Positions 1-9,138 of a DNA stretch of 64,000 bases are shown here, piece after piece. A model generated the notes under the pieces. The model searched no databases, was not told the DNA's origin, and was given only the letters and a program-made list of their open reading frames with translations. Each line of letters opens with the position of its first letter. The stretch's first letter is position 1. Both the position numbers and the translations under genes were made by a program. The stretch comes from Stenotrophomonas maltophilia. GTDB taxonomy: Bacteria; Pseudomonadota; Gammaproteobacteria; Xanthomonadales; Xanthomonadaceae. The stretch spans positions 1 through 64,000 of the forward strand of contig NZ_QFHO01000010.1 of the NCBI RefSeq assembly GCF_004920835.1. Direction: 5' to 3'.

Positions 1-354
1 ACCCCGGATAGATCGCGCGCGTGCCAGCCGCGAGGGGGGTACGGGGTAGAGCAGAAGCAGGAGCATCCACGCATGGCGTGGATCTACGGGGTGCAGTTGT
101 TGCCTTTGACGTTGAGTCCGCCTTCAAGCGAGCCGAGCACCGCAGGTCCGGCGAGGGCGAAGAGGCGCGGGTGTCTGAGCGCAGCGAGTTCCGCGCTGTC
201 CCTCGGCGGCCCGAGGAGCGCAGGGCACCGGCGTGCGCAGCACGTCGGCTCGCGGCCGGCGGAGCGTTTCTTTTGGTTACTTTTCTTTTCGCGAAAAGAA
301 AAGTAACGCCCGACCCAAAGTCAGTTGTACGCCAGGCCAGCCGCAAGGCAGAGA
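1..354. other. Non-coding left edge with repeats
   Basis: I see no convincing gene here; the short reading frames have no recognisable protein features. The stretch holds a small GTAG-type palindrome near 65-87 (ATCCACGCATGGCGTGGAT followed by CTAC) and a long perfect palindrome at 276-307. The upstream neighbour lies outside the window. Confidence 0.6.
276..307. repeat. Perfect 32-bp palindrome
   Basis: The left arm GTTACTTTTCTTTTCG is followed directly by its exact reverse complement. A T-rich run precedes it. It lies downstream of the epimerase gene, which is transcribed towards it, so it could act as a bidirectional terminator, but there is no loop and no clear U-tract beyond the arm. 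From memory, similar sequences recur in many gammaproteobacterial genomes. Confidence 0.8.
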
Positions 355-1449
355 TCAACCCAGCATCTCCAGCCCGCGCACTTCGGTGATACCCAGCCCC
401 GGCACGTCGCTGATGCTGATCTCCGATTCGTTGAAATGCACGCCGCCGCTGACCGGGTCGAACTGGCCCAGCGATGGGCCGTCGAGGTCGACCTTGGTGA
501 TCACATCGCTCTTGGCCACAGCCAGATGCACCGCGGCGGCCACGCTGATGCTCGATTCGATCATGCAGCCGATCATGCAGGGCACGCCGTAGATGCCGGC
601 AATATCGGCAATGCGGATCGCGTTGGACAGGCCACCGGTCTTCATCAGCTTGATGTTGATGATGTCGGCCGCGCGCTGCTGGATCAGGTCCATCACCTGG
701 CTCGGGCTGAACACGCTTTCGTCGGCCATTACCGGCGTGTTGACGCGGTCGGTGACGTACTTCAGGCCGCTGATGTCGGCCGCCTTTACCGGCTGCTCCA
801 GCAGTTCCAGCACCACGCCGGCTTCTTCCAGCGTGCGCATTGCGTGCACGGCCTGCTTGGCGGTCCAGCCCTGGTTGGCGTCCAGGCGAAGCAGGGCGCG
901 GCCTTCCACGGCGGCGTGGATCGCCTTGACCCGTTCGATGTCCAGACCGATGTCCTTGCCGACCTTGATCTTCAGCGACTCGAAGCCGCGTTCGATCGCC
1001 GACAGCGAGTCAGCCACCATCTTGTCGATGTAGTCCACGCTGATGGTGATGTCGGTGGTGATCACCGGGTCACCGCCACCCAGCATCTGGTACAGGGGCG
1101 CGCCATGCAGCTGTGCCCACAGGTCGTACAGCGCGATCTCCACCGCCGCCTTGGCACTGCTGTTGCGCTCCATCGCGGTCTGCACCAACGTGCATAGATG
1201 GTTGAGGTTGACCACGTCCTGGCCGATCAGGCGCGGGGCGATGAAGTGCCGGATCGCTTCTATGATCGAGCCGTGGGTGTCACCGGTGATCACCGCAGTG
1301 GCCGGCGCTTCGCCGTAGCCGGTGTGGCCGGTGTCGGTGCGGATCAGCACCACCACGTCTTCCACGGTTTCTACCGTGCGCAGGGCGGTCTTGAACGGTG
1401 TTTTCAGCGGCACGCGCAGCATGCCCAGTTCGATGGCAGTGATCTTCAT
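355..1449 (-). CDS. L-Ala-D/L-Glu (dipeptide) epimerase
   Basis: This 364-residue protein of the enolase superfamily would interconvert L-Ala-D-Glu and L-Ala-L-Glu, a step in recycling peptidoglycan stem peptides in the cytoplasm. Visible family marks are the KxK acid/base pair (LKIKVGKD), metal ligands in RLDANQGW, LLEQPV and MADESVF, the second catalytic lysine in INIKLMKTGG, and the DLDGP loop that in this subgroup contacts the dipeptide amino group. Its ATG follows the stop of the NlpC/P60 gene with no gap (TGAATG), so the two are one operon. The NlpC product is expected to release L-Ala-D-Glu, the substrate here. Other dipeptide specificities within the family cannot be excluded. Confidence 0.88.
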   Translation of the reverse strand: MKITAIELGMLRVPLKTPFKTALRTVETVEDVVVLIRTDTGHTGYGEAPATAVITGDTHGSIIEAIRHFIAPRLIGQDVVNLNHLCTLVQTAMERNSSAKAAVEIALYDLWAQLHGAPLYQMLGGGDPVITTDITISVDYIDKMVADSLSAIERGFESLKIKVGKDIGLDIERVKAIHAAVEGRALLRLDANQGWTAKQAVHAMRTLEEAGVVLELLEQPVKAADISGLKYVTDRVNTPVMADESVFSPSQVMDLIQQRAADIINIKLMKTGGLSNAIRIADIAGIYGVPCMIGCMIESSISVAAAVHLAVAKSDVITKVDLDGPSLGQFDPVSGGVHFNESEISISDVPGLGITEVRGLEMLG

Positions 1450-2895
1450 TCAGGGGGTCTTGGCACGCAGGCGTTGGATGTTGGTGATGCGGTCGATGTA
1501 GCGGACGCTGTCGCTGGCCATCATCGGCTCCAGCGGGGTGACCGAAACACCATTGAGATGGGCCTGCACGCGCTTGCCGTCGGCACCGAACCAGCTGCCG
1601 CCCGCGGTATCGTGGATCACCCAGGTGCGGCCATCGACGTGGCCGATGGCCATCATCACGTGGCCGGGGATGTAGACCAGGTCACCCACCTGCAGATCGC
1701 TGACGGCGCGGTCGCGCACGGCCTTGCCGTCCTTGGCGGTGAACGGCAAGCGGTCCAGCGCCGGGCTGACCGCTTGCGCGCTGGTATTGCGCGGCAGCAG
1801 CACGCCGAAGCTGCGGTAGATCTCGGAAACGAAACCGCTGCAGTCGCGGGTGTCGTAGTCGTGGCCCCAGCCGTAGCGTTCACCGAGGAATTTGAAGGCC
1901 TGCTGCAACAGCAGGCGCGGGGTCAGCGGCAGGTAGTCGGCTGCGGTGTCCTGCGAACGCGGCAGCAGCGCCGGCACCAGCTTCAACCGGCCATCGCTTT
2001 CGCGCACCGGCAGCTGCACCACCCACGCGGCATGTGCCTGCTGGCCGTTCACCGGCTCGGCGGCCGGCCACTCGGCCAGCACCGGCAGGCGCACGCCCAT
2101 GTCCAGCTGCAGGCGCGACACGCGGGGTTCCTCCGGGGCGTAGGTGGTCTGTGCGGTGGCGCCGGTGACGATCCGGTACGGCCCCTTCGCGCCGTAGCCG
2201 AGCACGGTGGCTTTGTCGCCGCTGGCGATGGCATCGGCCTCGATCCACGCGCTGTAGCGTTCGCTGTGCACGAACAGCCAACGGCCATCGGCGCTGCGAT
2301 GGACCACGGCGACCTTGTCGCCGGGGAACAGTGCCGATTCCTGGAAGCGGTCGATGTCGGTGTCGCCGACGGTGCTGAAGACGCGCTCGCGGGTGGGGAA
2401 GGTGCGCAGTGCGGCGCGCTTCACCACCAGCCCGTATTGCGGTGTCGTCTGCGCGGGAATCGCATCAAGACCGAGGTTGGCTTCGATTGCGCTGCGCAGT
2501 GCTGGGGTGATGGCCTGGCCCTTGTCGTTGTACAGAGTGCGGGCGGGCCAGCTCGACAGTGCGGTGATGCTGCCGCGCACCGCCGCCGCATCAAGCTGTG
2601 CGGGCAGCACGGCGATGTCCTGGATGTGGCTGTCCTGCGCCCGCATCCGCGCGTTCTGGGCGTCGATCTGCGTGCGGTCGAGGACCGGGGTGTCGGCGTT
2701 CTCGAGCCGTGCTGCCCAGTAGTCCGGCGTGAGGTAGGCCTCGTGCAGGCCGATCACATAGGGCAGTGGCGCGCCGGGATCAGGCGTCGGGGCAGCGAGT
2801 GCGAAGGCCGGGGCGGCCAGCACGCACAGGGCCAGGGTCAACCGGCGCGGCCAGTGCCAGCGCGGTTCGCGGGAAGCCAGGATCATGCGCTGCAC
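1450..2895 (-). CDS. SH3-domain NlpC/P60 peptidase
   Basis: A 481-residue exported cysteine peptidase. An N-terminal signal segment (roughly residues 18-35, LALCVLAAPAFALAAP) precedes a region compatible with two bacterial SH3 domains (about 150-320) and a C-terminal NlpC/P60 domain. The triad is visible as Cys352 in TRDCSGFV, His412 in IPGHVMMAIG and His428 in VIHDTAGG. This layout matches the gamma-D-glutamyl-diaminoacyl endopeptidases that cut stem peptides between D-Glu and the diamino acid. It is the first gene of a two-gene minus-strand operon with the epimerase and diverges from the transglutaminase gene. A start three codons downstream is equally possible. Confidence 0.87.
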   Translation of the reverse strand: MQRMILASREPRWHWPRRLTLALCVLAAPAFALAAPTPDPGAPLPYVIGLHEAYLTPDYWAARLENADTPVLDRTQIDAQNARMRAQDSHIQDIAVLPAQLDAAAVRGSITALSSWPARTLYNDKGQAITPALRSAIEANLGLDAIPAQTTPQYGLVVKRAALRTFPTRERVFSTVGDTDIDRFQESALFPGDKVAVVHRSADGRWLFVHSERYSAWIEADAIASGDKATVLGYGAKGPYRIVTGATAQTTYAPEEPRVSRLQLDMGVRLPVLAEWPAAEPVNGQQAHAAWVVQLPVRESDGRLKLVPALLPRSQDTAADYLPLTPRLLLQQAFKFLGERYGWGHDYDTRDCSGFVSEIYRSFGVLLPRNTSAQAVSPALDRLPFTAKDGKAVRDRAVSDLQVGDLVYIPGHVMMAIGHVDGRTWVIHDTAGGSWFGADGKRVQAHLNGVSVTPLEPMMASDSVRYIDRITNIQRLRAKTP

Positions 2896-3018
2896 ACCCT
2901 CCTCGAATGCCTGTTGGAATATTTATTCCTTTCGGCGTCGAAAGCAAGAATAAATTATTGACCGGTCTCCCGGCCCGTGTTACACAGCCGTTACCACCCG
3001 CGCTTGGGAAGTGTCGCT

Positions 3019-4509
3019 GTGGATCCTGCCGTTCGCAAACTGCGTCTGCCTGCTGCTGCCGGCCTGAGTGCCGCGCTGCTGCTGTGCGCGTGGTCCGCAG
3101 CAGCGCAGCCACCGCCGTCGGCCACGCAGTTCGCGCAGTTGGTGCAGCTGATCGATGTCGGGCGGTTCTCCGAAGCCGGCAGCGAACTGGATACCTGGTC
3201 GGCTGCTGACGCAGCCGAGCCTGGCGTCAGCGAACAGGACATCGCCTTCCAGCAGGAGCGCATGCGGCGAATCCGCCTGGATTTCTCCTTGGACCAAGCC
3301 GCTGCCAAGGCGGCGGTGCGGCGCTGGATTCCCGACCTGACTGACGAAGAATTCGCACGCTGGGACCAGCTTGGCCTGATCGAACATCTCGATATCGACG
3401 GCACGCGCTGGTACTTCAAACGCGCACCGTCGAACCTGTTCCTGCTCAGCGACCAAGCGCGCGCACGCCGCCGCGCGGATGCGCCCATGCCGGCGCCCGG
3501 CCCGAACGAAGTGCTCAATGCTCACCATGCGCGCGTGATCGCGGCGGCAGAACAGAGTGGCCAGGCCTCGGTGCTGCCGCAGCGCATCGAATTCACCCAG
3601 TCGCTGACGGTCAAGGCCGATGCGGTGCCTGCCGGCGAAATGGTTCGAGCGTGGATTCCATACCCGCGCGAAATTCCTGGCCAGCAGGAGCAGGTGCAGT
3701 GGCTGGGCAGCACCCCCGGCAGGGCGCGCGTGGCACCGGCCAGCACGCAGCAGCGCACCGCCTATCTGGAAGCAAAGGCGGTGGCTGGGCAGCCGATGCG
3801 CTTCGAGATCCGCTACGCGCTGACGATCTTCGCGCGCCACACCGCGATCGATCCGGCCAAGGTGCAGCCGACACCGGCCGACCCGGCACTGAAACCCTAC
3901 CTGTCCGAGCAGCTGCCGCATGTGCGCTTCACCCCGGCGCTGAAGCTGTTTTCCGACCAGGTGTTGCAGGGTGAAACACGCCCATACGAAGTGGTGCGCA
4001 GGCTGTTCGCCGCGGTCGATCGCATTCCGTGGGCCGGCGCGCGCGAATACTCCACCATCAGCAACATCAGCGATTACGCACTGCGCGCCGGCCATGCCGA
4101 CTGCGGACAACAAACCTTGCTGCTGATCACGCTGCTGCGCATGAACGGCATTCCCGCGCGCTGGCAGTCGGGCATGGTGTTCTCCGACGATGGCAGCGGC
4201 TACAACAACCTGCATGACTGGGGGCAGGTCTACCTGGCGCCGTATGGCTGGCTGCCGATGGACGTGACCACTGGTGCGCTGGCCAGCGATACGCCCGCCC
4301 TGCGTGATTTCTACCTCGGTGGCCTCGACGGCTACCGCATCGCCTTCAACGACGATTTCGGCCAGGCCCTGGTGCCGGCCAAGCAGTACTACCGCTCGGA
4401 AACGGTCGACTCGCAGCGCGGCGAGGCCGAGTGGTCAGGCGGCAACCTGTACTTCGACCAATGGAACTACGACTTCCAGTGGCGGGTACTGCCAGCCGGG
4501 CAACGCTAG
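3019..4509 (+). CDS. Exported transglutaminase-like peptidase
   Basis: The chosen GTG start gives 496 residues and is preceded by GGGAAG at a 7-nt spacing; an upstream in-frame GTG at 2977 would add 14 residues before the signal peptide. After the signal (LSAALLLCAWSAAAQ) comes an uncharacterised region of about 300 residues, then a transglutaminase-like core with Cys362 (ADCGQQT), His399 (NNLHDWGQ) and Asp415 (LPMDVTTG), the standard triad. In bacteria such exported proteins usually act as peptidases. It is followed after 51 nt by the TonB-dependent receptor, which suggests joint expression and a role in processing the same peptide substrate. Confidence 0.85.
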   Translation: MDPAVRKLRLPAAAGLSAALLLCAWSAAAQPPPSATQFAQLVQLIDVGRFSEAGSELDTWSAADAAEPGVSEQDIAFQQERMRRIRLDFSLDQAAAKAAVRRWIPDLTDEEFARWDQLGLIEHLDIDGTRWYFKRAPSNLFLLSDQARARRRADAPMPAPGPNEVLNAHHARVIAAAEQSGQASVLPQRIEFTQSLTVKADAVPAGEMVRAWIPYPREIPGQQEQVQWLGSTPGRARVAPASTQQRTAYLEAKAVAGQPMRFEIRYALTIFARHTAIDPAKVQPTPADPALKPYLSEQLPHVRFTPALKLFSDQVLQGETRPYEVVRRLFAAVDRIPWAGAREYSTISNISDYALRAGHADCGQQTLLLITLLRMNGIPARWQSGMVFSDDGSGYNNLHDWGQVYLAPYGWLPMDVTTGALASDTPALRDFYLGGLDGYRIAFNDDFGQALVPAKQYYRSETVDSQRGEAEWSGGNLYFDQWNYDFQWRVLPAGQR

Positions 4510-4560
4510 CGCGACACACCACCCACACCACCATTCAATTCTTGCAGGAGAGAGCAGGGG

Positions 4561-7560
4561 ATGAAGGCTTACACCATCAAGCGGGCGGCCTTGTGCATCG
4601 CCCTCGGCACGTGCCTGGCAACACTGGCACCCAGCGCACTGGCACAGGATGGTGCCGTGGTCGGTCGCCTTACCAGCGACGCCGGCAGCGTACCCGCAGG
4701 CGCCACGGTCACCGTACGCAATCCGGCAACCGGCTTTGTGCGTTCCGTGCAGGCCGACAGCAAGGGCAGCTACCGTATCCCGCTGCTGCCGGTCGGCACC
4801 TACGACATGGAGGTGAGCCTGCCGGGCGGCGCGGCCAGCCGCGTGGGCCAGGTTACGGTCGGCCTGGGCAGTGCAACCACGGTGAACGTGCCGCTGGGTG
4901 CGGTCAGCACGCTGGGCACGGTCGAGGTGCGCGCTCCGCAGGTAGTGTCGATGGTGGACGTGAAGTCCACCGAATCAGCCACCAACATCACCCGCGAGGA
5001 GCTGGCGCGGTTGCCGGTGGATCGTGACATCACCGCAGTGGCGCTGCTGGCGCCTGGCGCAGTGAAGGGCAAGGGCTCACTGGGCGGCCAGGGCATCTCA
5101 TTCGGCGGCTCGTCGGTGGCCGAGAACACGGTCTACATCAACGGCCTGAACGTCACCGATTTCTACAACCGGGTCGGCTTCTCGTCAGTGCCGTTTGCCT
5201 TCTACCAGGAATTCCAGGTCAAGACCGGCGGTTACTCGGTGGAGTTCGGGCGCAGCACCGGCGGCGTGATCAATGCTGTTACCCGCTCGGGCAGCAACGA
5301 GTTCAAGGCGGGCGCCGAGCTGGTGTTCGAACCGCGCGCGTGGCAATCGCAGGCACGCGATCGTTATGACGGCACCGGCAGCCGCTACATCAGTGCTCGC
5401 CAGGACGACTACAGCCGCAGTGCGCTGAACGTGTTCGCCTCCGGCGCGCTGGTGCAGGACAAGCTGTTCTTCTTCGGCATGTACGAAGCCCGTGACTATC
5501 GGCCGAAATCCACCAACGATGCCGGCACGTTCCTCAACCAGGGCAAGGCCGATGAACCCTTCTGGGGCGGCAAGCTGGACTGGCAGATCACCGACAACCA
5601 GATGCTGTCGCTGTTCGGCTTCTCCGACCGCAACAAGACCCTCACCGATGTCTATCGCTACGACTACGGCAGCGGCGACATCATCGGTGAGCGCAGCAAC
5701 CAGGTCGTCAATACCGTGGGCGGAAAGAACTGGTCGGGCACCTACAGCTGGCAGGTCAACAACGATCTGACCATGAAGCTGATGTATGGCGAGAACAAGC
5801 GCAACCGCGTGCAGAGCTCGCTGATGGACGACAACTGCAACCGCGTGTTCGACAACCGCACCGCGGCCGACGGCATTCCGCCCAGCCTTCAGGGTGACCG
5901 CAGCTGCACCAGCAGCTCGCAGCTGGAATCGGCGCTGGATACGCGCAAGGCGGCCCGCGCCGACTTTGAATGGTCCATCGGCAATCACCTGCTGCGCTTC
6001 GGCCTGGATCGCGAGGAGAATACCTCTGACTACGAGCGCGCTTATCCTGGCCCCGGTGGCCTGCGCTATGACATCTACTACCGCACGCCGGGCAGCCCGC
6101 TCAATGGCGGTACGGTACCGGCCAGCGGCCTGGTGGCACGCACGCGCCGCTATGAAGTGGCCGGCTCGTTCGAGACCATCAACTCGGCGTATTACCTGGA
6201 AGACAACTGGCAGGTCACCCCGAACTTCCTGCTCAACATCGGTGCACGGGTGGAGAGCTTTGACAACAAGGGTGGCGACGGCGACAGCTACATCAAGATC
6301 GACAACATGGTCGCGCCGCGTCTGGGCTTCTCGTGGGATGTGCGTGGCGATGGCACCACCAAGGTGTTCGGCAACCTGGGCCGCTACTACCTGCCAGTGG
6401 CCAACGTCATCAACATCAAGCAGGCCGGCGGCTTCCTCGATGAGCGCACCTGGTATGAGTTCCTGGGCTACACCGGTGCCAGCAACAACATTCCCAACCT
6501 GGGCGCGCAGATCGGCCCGGTCGACAACTCGCAGGGCGATGGCAGCGTGCCGGACCTGCGTGCGGAAGTGAACCGCGACATGGACCCGGTCTACCAGGAT
6601 GAAGCCATCCTGGGTTTCCAGCACATGCTGAGCGCGTCGTGGTCGGTTGCCGCCAGTGTCACCTACCGGCGCCTGCACAACGCCATCGATGACATGAACA
6701 TCACTGCTACCGGTCAGTGTGGTGCGATCGACGGCGTGTGGATCATGGGCAATCCGGGGCGCACCAACAGGGTGTGGGGCGATACCAACTGCGATGGCAG
6801 CAACGATGGCTGGATCGACATCGATACCTCCAAGGAAGGCTGGGCGTTGTACGACGACGATGGCAACTACGTGGGACAGCGCGGCTGGGTGAAGCCCAAG
6901 CGTGACTACAAGGCGCTGGAGCTGCAGGTCGACCGGGCCTGGGACGGCAAGTGGGGCTTCAATGCGTCGTACACCCTGGCTTATGGCCGCGGTAACGCCG
7001 AAGGACCGGTGAATTCGGATACCGACTTTGCTGATGCCGGCCGCACCGAGAACTTCGACAACCCGTGGGTCAACTACCGGGGCTACGGCTACCTGGCCAA
7101 CGACCGTCGCCACCAGTTCAAGTTCCGTGGCAGCTACGCGTTGACCGAGAACCTGAGCGTGGCCGCGACCCTGGGCGTGCAGTCGGGCAGCCCGATCACC
7201 CGCTTCGGCGCCGGCAACCCGTTCGACGACACCGACTTCCACAGCTACTACGTGTGCGTGTCCAACTGCCAGTCGACGGTGCCGTCCGAGCGCGTCTTCG
7301 TGCATTCGCCGCGCGGTGGCGACGGCCGCACGCCGTGGACCTACGACCTCGATGTGAGCGTGTCCTACAAGGTGCCGATTCCCACCGATCTTCGTCTGAA
7401 GCTGGCGGTGTACAACGTACTGAACCAGCAGCGCGTGGTCACGGTGGACCAGGATTACGAGCCACAGGACAGCATCGGCACGCCCAATCCGATGTATGGC
7501 TACGGTACCGGCTTCCAGTCGCCGCGCTATGCGCAGCTGACCGTGACCTGGGCCTACTGA
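4561..7560 (+). CDS. Oar-like TonB-dependent outer-membrane receptor
   Basis: A 999-residue outer-membrane protein. A signal peptide ending near ALAQ is followed by a carboxypeptidase-regulatory-like beta-sandwich (about residues 30-105, with SKGSYRIPLLPVGTYD), a plug domain (about 120-250, with VYINGLNVTDFY and GRSTGGVINAVTRSG) and a long beta-barrel that ends in an aromatic residue (VTWAY). This is the Oar/CarboxypepD-plug type common in Xanthomonadaceae. The substrate cannot be read from sequence. The neighbours (NlpC/P60, transglutaminase, serine hydrolase, D-Ala-D-Ala dipeptidase, Ala-Glu epimerase) suggest peptides or muropeptides. A good ribosome site (AGGAGAG) precedes the ATG. Confidence 0.92.
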   Translation: MKAYTIKRAALCIALGTCLATLAPSALAQDGAVVGRLTSDAGSVPAGATVTVRNPATGFVRSVQADSKGSYRIPLLPVGTYDMEVSLPGGAASRVGQVTVGLGSATTVNVPLGAVSTLGTVEVRAPQVVSMVDVKSTESATNITREELARLPVDRDITAVALLAPGAVKGKGSLGGQGISFGGSSVAENTVYINGLNVTDFYNRVGFSSVPFAFYQEFQVKTGGYSVEFGRSTGGVINAVTRSGSNEFKAGAELVFEPRAWQSQARDRYDGTGSRYISARQDDYSRSALNVFASGALVQDKLFFFGMYEARDYRPKSTNDAGTFLNQGKADEPFWGGKLDWQITDNQMLSLFGFSDRNKTLTDVYRYDYGSGDIIGERSNQVVNTVGGKNWSGTYSWQVNNDLTMKLMYGENKRNRVQSSLMDDNCNRVFDNRTAADGIPPSLQGDRSCTSSSQLESALDTRKAARADFEWSIGNHLLRFGLDREENTSDYERAYPGPGGLRYDIYYRTPGSPLNGGTVPASGLVARTRRYEVAGSFETINSAYYLEDNWQVTPNFLLNIGARVESFDNKGGDGDSYIKIDNMVAPRLGFSWDVRGDGTTKVFGNLGRYYLPVANVINIKQAGGFLDERTWYEFLGYTGASNNIPNLGAQIGPVDNSQGDGSVPDLRAEVNRDMDPVYQDEAILGFQHMLSASWSVAASVTYRRLHNAIDDMNITATGQCGAIDGVWIMGNPGRTNRVWGDTNCDGSNDGWIDIDTSKEGWALYDDDGNYVGQRGWVKPKRDYKALELQVDRAWDGKWGFNASYTLAYGRGNAEGPVNSDTDFADAGRTENFDNPWVNYRGYGYLANDRRHQFKFRGSYALTENLSVAATLGVQSGSPITRFGAGNPFDDTDFHSYYVCVSNCQSTVPSERVFVHSPRGGDGRTPWTYDLDVSVSYKVPIPTDLRLKLAVYNVLNQQRVVTVDQDYEPQDSIGTPNPMYGYGTGFQSPRYAQLTVTWAY

Positions 7561-7587
7561 GCTGAGGTCCCGGAGATCAAGGCGCCC

Positions 7588-9138
7588 ATGTACAGCCTGC
7601 TGATTCTGGCGGCGTTGGCGGTTCCTTCCGCTTCGGCGGTCGATACCGCATCCATCGATGCGGATATCGCCGCCGTGGTCCGCGTCGAGCATCTGCCCGG
7701 ACTGGCGATGGCAGTAGTCGAGAACGGGCGCGTGGTCTATCGCCATGCCGAAGGGGCGCGCGGTGATGGAGGCCGCATCGATGACGACACGCTGTTCAAG
7801 ATTGCCTCCAACAGCAAGGCGATGACCGCCGCGCTGCTGGCACGGCTGGTGCAACAGGGCAAGCTGCGCTGGGACGATCCAGTGCAGCGGCATCTGCCGG
7901 GCTTCCGCATGCATGACGCGTGGGTCGGCCGGCAGATGCAGGTGCGCGATCTGCTGATCCACAACAGCGGTCTCGGCCTGGGCGCTGGTGATCTGATGCT
8001 GTGGCCGGAGCCGAACACGTTCACCCGCGCCGATATCATCGCCGGACTGGCGCACCTGAAGCCGGTCAGCAGCTTCCGCAGCCACTATGCCTACGACAAC
8101 CTGATGTACGTGGTGGCCGGTGAAGTGGCTGCTGCGGCCGGTGGCAAACCGTACGACCAGCTGATGCGCGAGCAGGTGTTTGAACCACTGGGCATGACGC
8201 GCTGCCAAGTGGGGGCATGGTCGGTGAAGCGCGTGGGCAATGTGGCGCAGCCGCACGCCTGGCGCGGAGATCGCAATGAGGTGGTGAACGCCGACGGCGA
8301 GACCAGCCCTGACCTGCCGTCGATGGCAGCTGGCGGCATCCGCTGTTCGCTGCGTGACATGACGCGTTGGATGCAGGTGCTGCTGGATCCTGCCCTGGTG
8401 CCGGACTGGCTGGGCAACGAGCAGCGGCGCACGTTGTGGACCCTGCACATGCCGATGCCGCTGGGTGAGCGCCAGCGGCGCTGGGACAACGCGCACTTCC
8501 ATGGCTACGGCTATGGCTGGCGGGTGTCCGACATGGATGGACAGTGGAAGGTGGCGCACACCGGCACGCTGTCGGGCATGTATTCGTCGCTGGCGCTGCT
8601 GCCCGATCGCAAGGTGGGCGTGGTGATGCTGATCAATGGCGAAGGCGAGGACGCGCGCACGGCGTTGATGCAGGCTGCGCTGAAGCGCTTCACCGCAGCG
8701 GACCGTGCGCGGCCTGCGATGGAGTACCTGGCCGAATTGAAGGCAGACCAGGCAACGCGGGCAGCGTCCGGGCATCAGCGGCCAGTGACGTCGGACGCGC
8801 GGCAGACGTCGGCGTCCGATCTACAGCACTGGCAGGGCCGCTACACCGACCCCTGGCTGGGCCCGGCCTCGTTGTGCCCGGGCAAGGACGGCCTGCGCTT
8901 CAGCGTGGACAGATCGCCGCGGCTGCAGGGTGCCGTGCTGCAACTGCAGGGGCGTTGGCTGTTGCGCTGGGATACGCTGGGCGAAGACGCGCAGGCGTGG
9001 CTGCAGCCCGGTGACGGTGCGCCGCCCACGCTGGACCTGCGTGCCATCGACCCGGACATCGACTTCAGCTATGACTTCCAGGACCTGCATTTCACTCGTA
9101 CTGGCGATTGCCCTGGCGGCGAGCGCCAGCGCCGCTGA
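7588..9138 (+). CDS. Beta-lactamase-fold serine hydrolase with DUF3471-like tail
   Basis: 516 residues with a short signal peptide (LILAALAVPSASA). The penicillin-binding fold carries the nucleophile motif SNSK (KIASNSKAMTA), a YxN motif (YAYDNLMYV) and an HTG box (VAHTGTLSGMYSS), so all three catalytic motifs are present. The last 100 residues resemble the DUF3471 beta-domain found behind such hydrolases. Candidate activities are DD-carboxypeptidase, D-aminopeptidase or esterase; the surrounding genes favour a D-amino-acid peptide substrate. It starts 27 nt after the receptor stop, and its 3' end overlaps the next gene by 68 nt. Confidence 0.88.
   Translation: MYSLLILAALAVPSASAVDTASIDADIAAVVRVEHLPGLAMAVVENGRVVYRHAEGARGDGGRIDDDTLFKIASNSKAMTAALLARLVQQGKLRWDDPVQRHLPGFRMHDAWVGRQMQVRDLLIHNSGLGLGAGDLMLWPEPNTFTRADIIAGLAHLKPVSSFRSHYAYDNLMYVVAGEVAAAAGGKPYDQLMREQVFEPLGMTRCQVGAWSVKRVGNVAQPHAWRGDRNEVVNADGETSPDLPSMAAGGIRCSLRDMTRWMQVLLDPALVPDWLGNEQRRTLWTLHMPMPLGERQRRWDNAHFHGYGYGWRVSDMDGQWKVAHTGTLSGMYSSLALLPDRKVGVVMLINGEGEDARTALMQAALKRFTAADRARPAMEYLAELKADQATRAASGHQRPVTSDARQTSASDLQHWQGRYTDPWLGPASLCPGKDGLRFSVDRSPRLQGAVLQLQGRWLLRWDTLGEDAQAWLQPGDGAPPTLDLRAIDPDIDFSYDFQDLHFTRTGDCPGGERQRR

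Noticed and set aside
1-592. Several overlapping short frames at the left edge
   Set aside because: They translate repeats and the antisense of the epimerase gene and have no protein-like features.
5185-8775. A 1196-codon open frame on the minus strand
   Set aside because: It is antisense to the TonB-dependent receptor and serine hydrolase genes and is an effect of high GC in third positions; its translation is His/Val/Arg-rich without domains.
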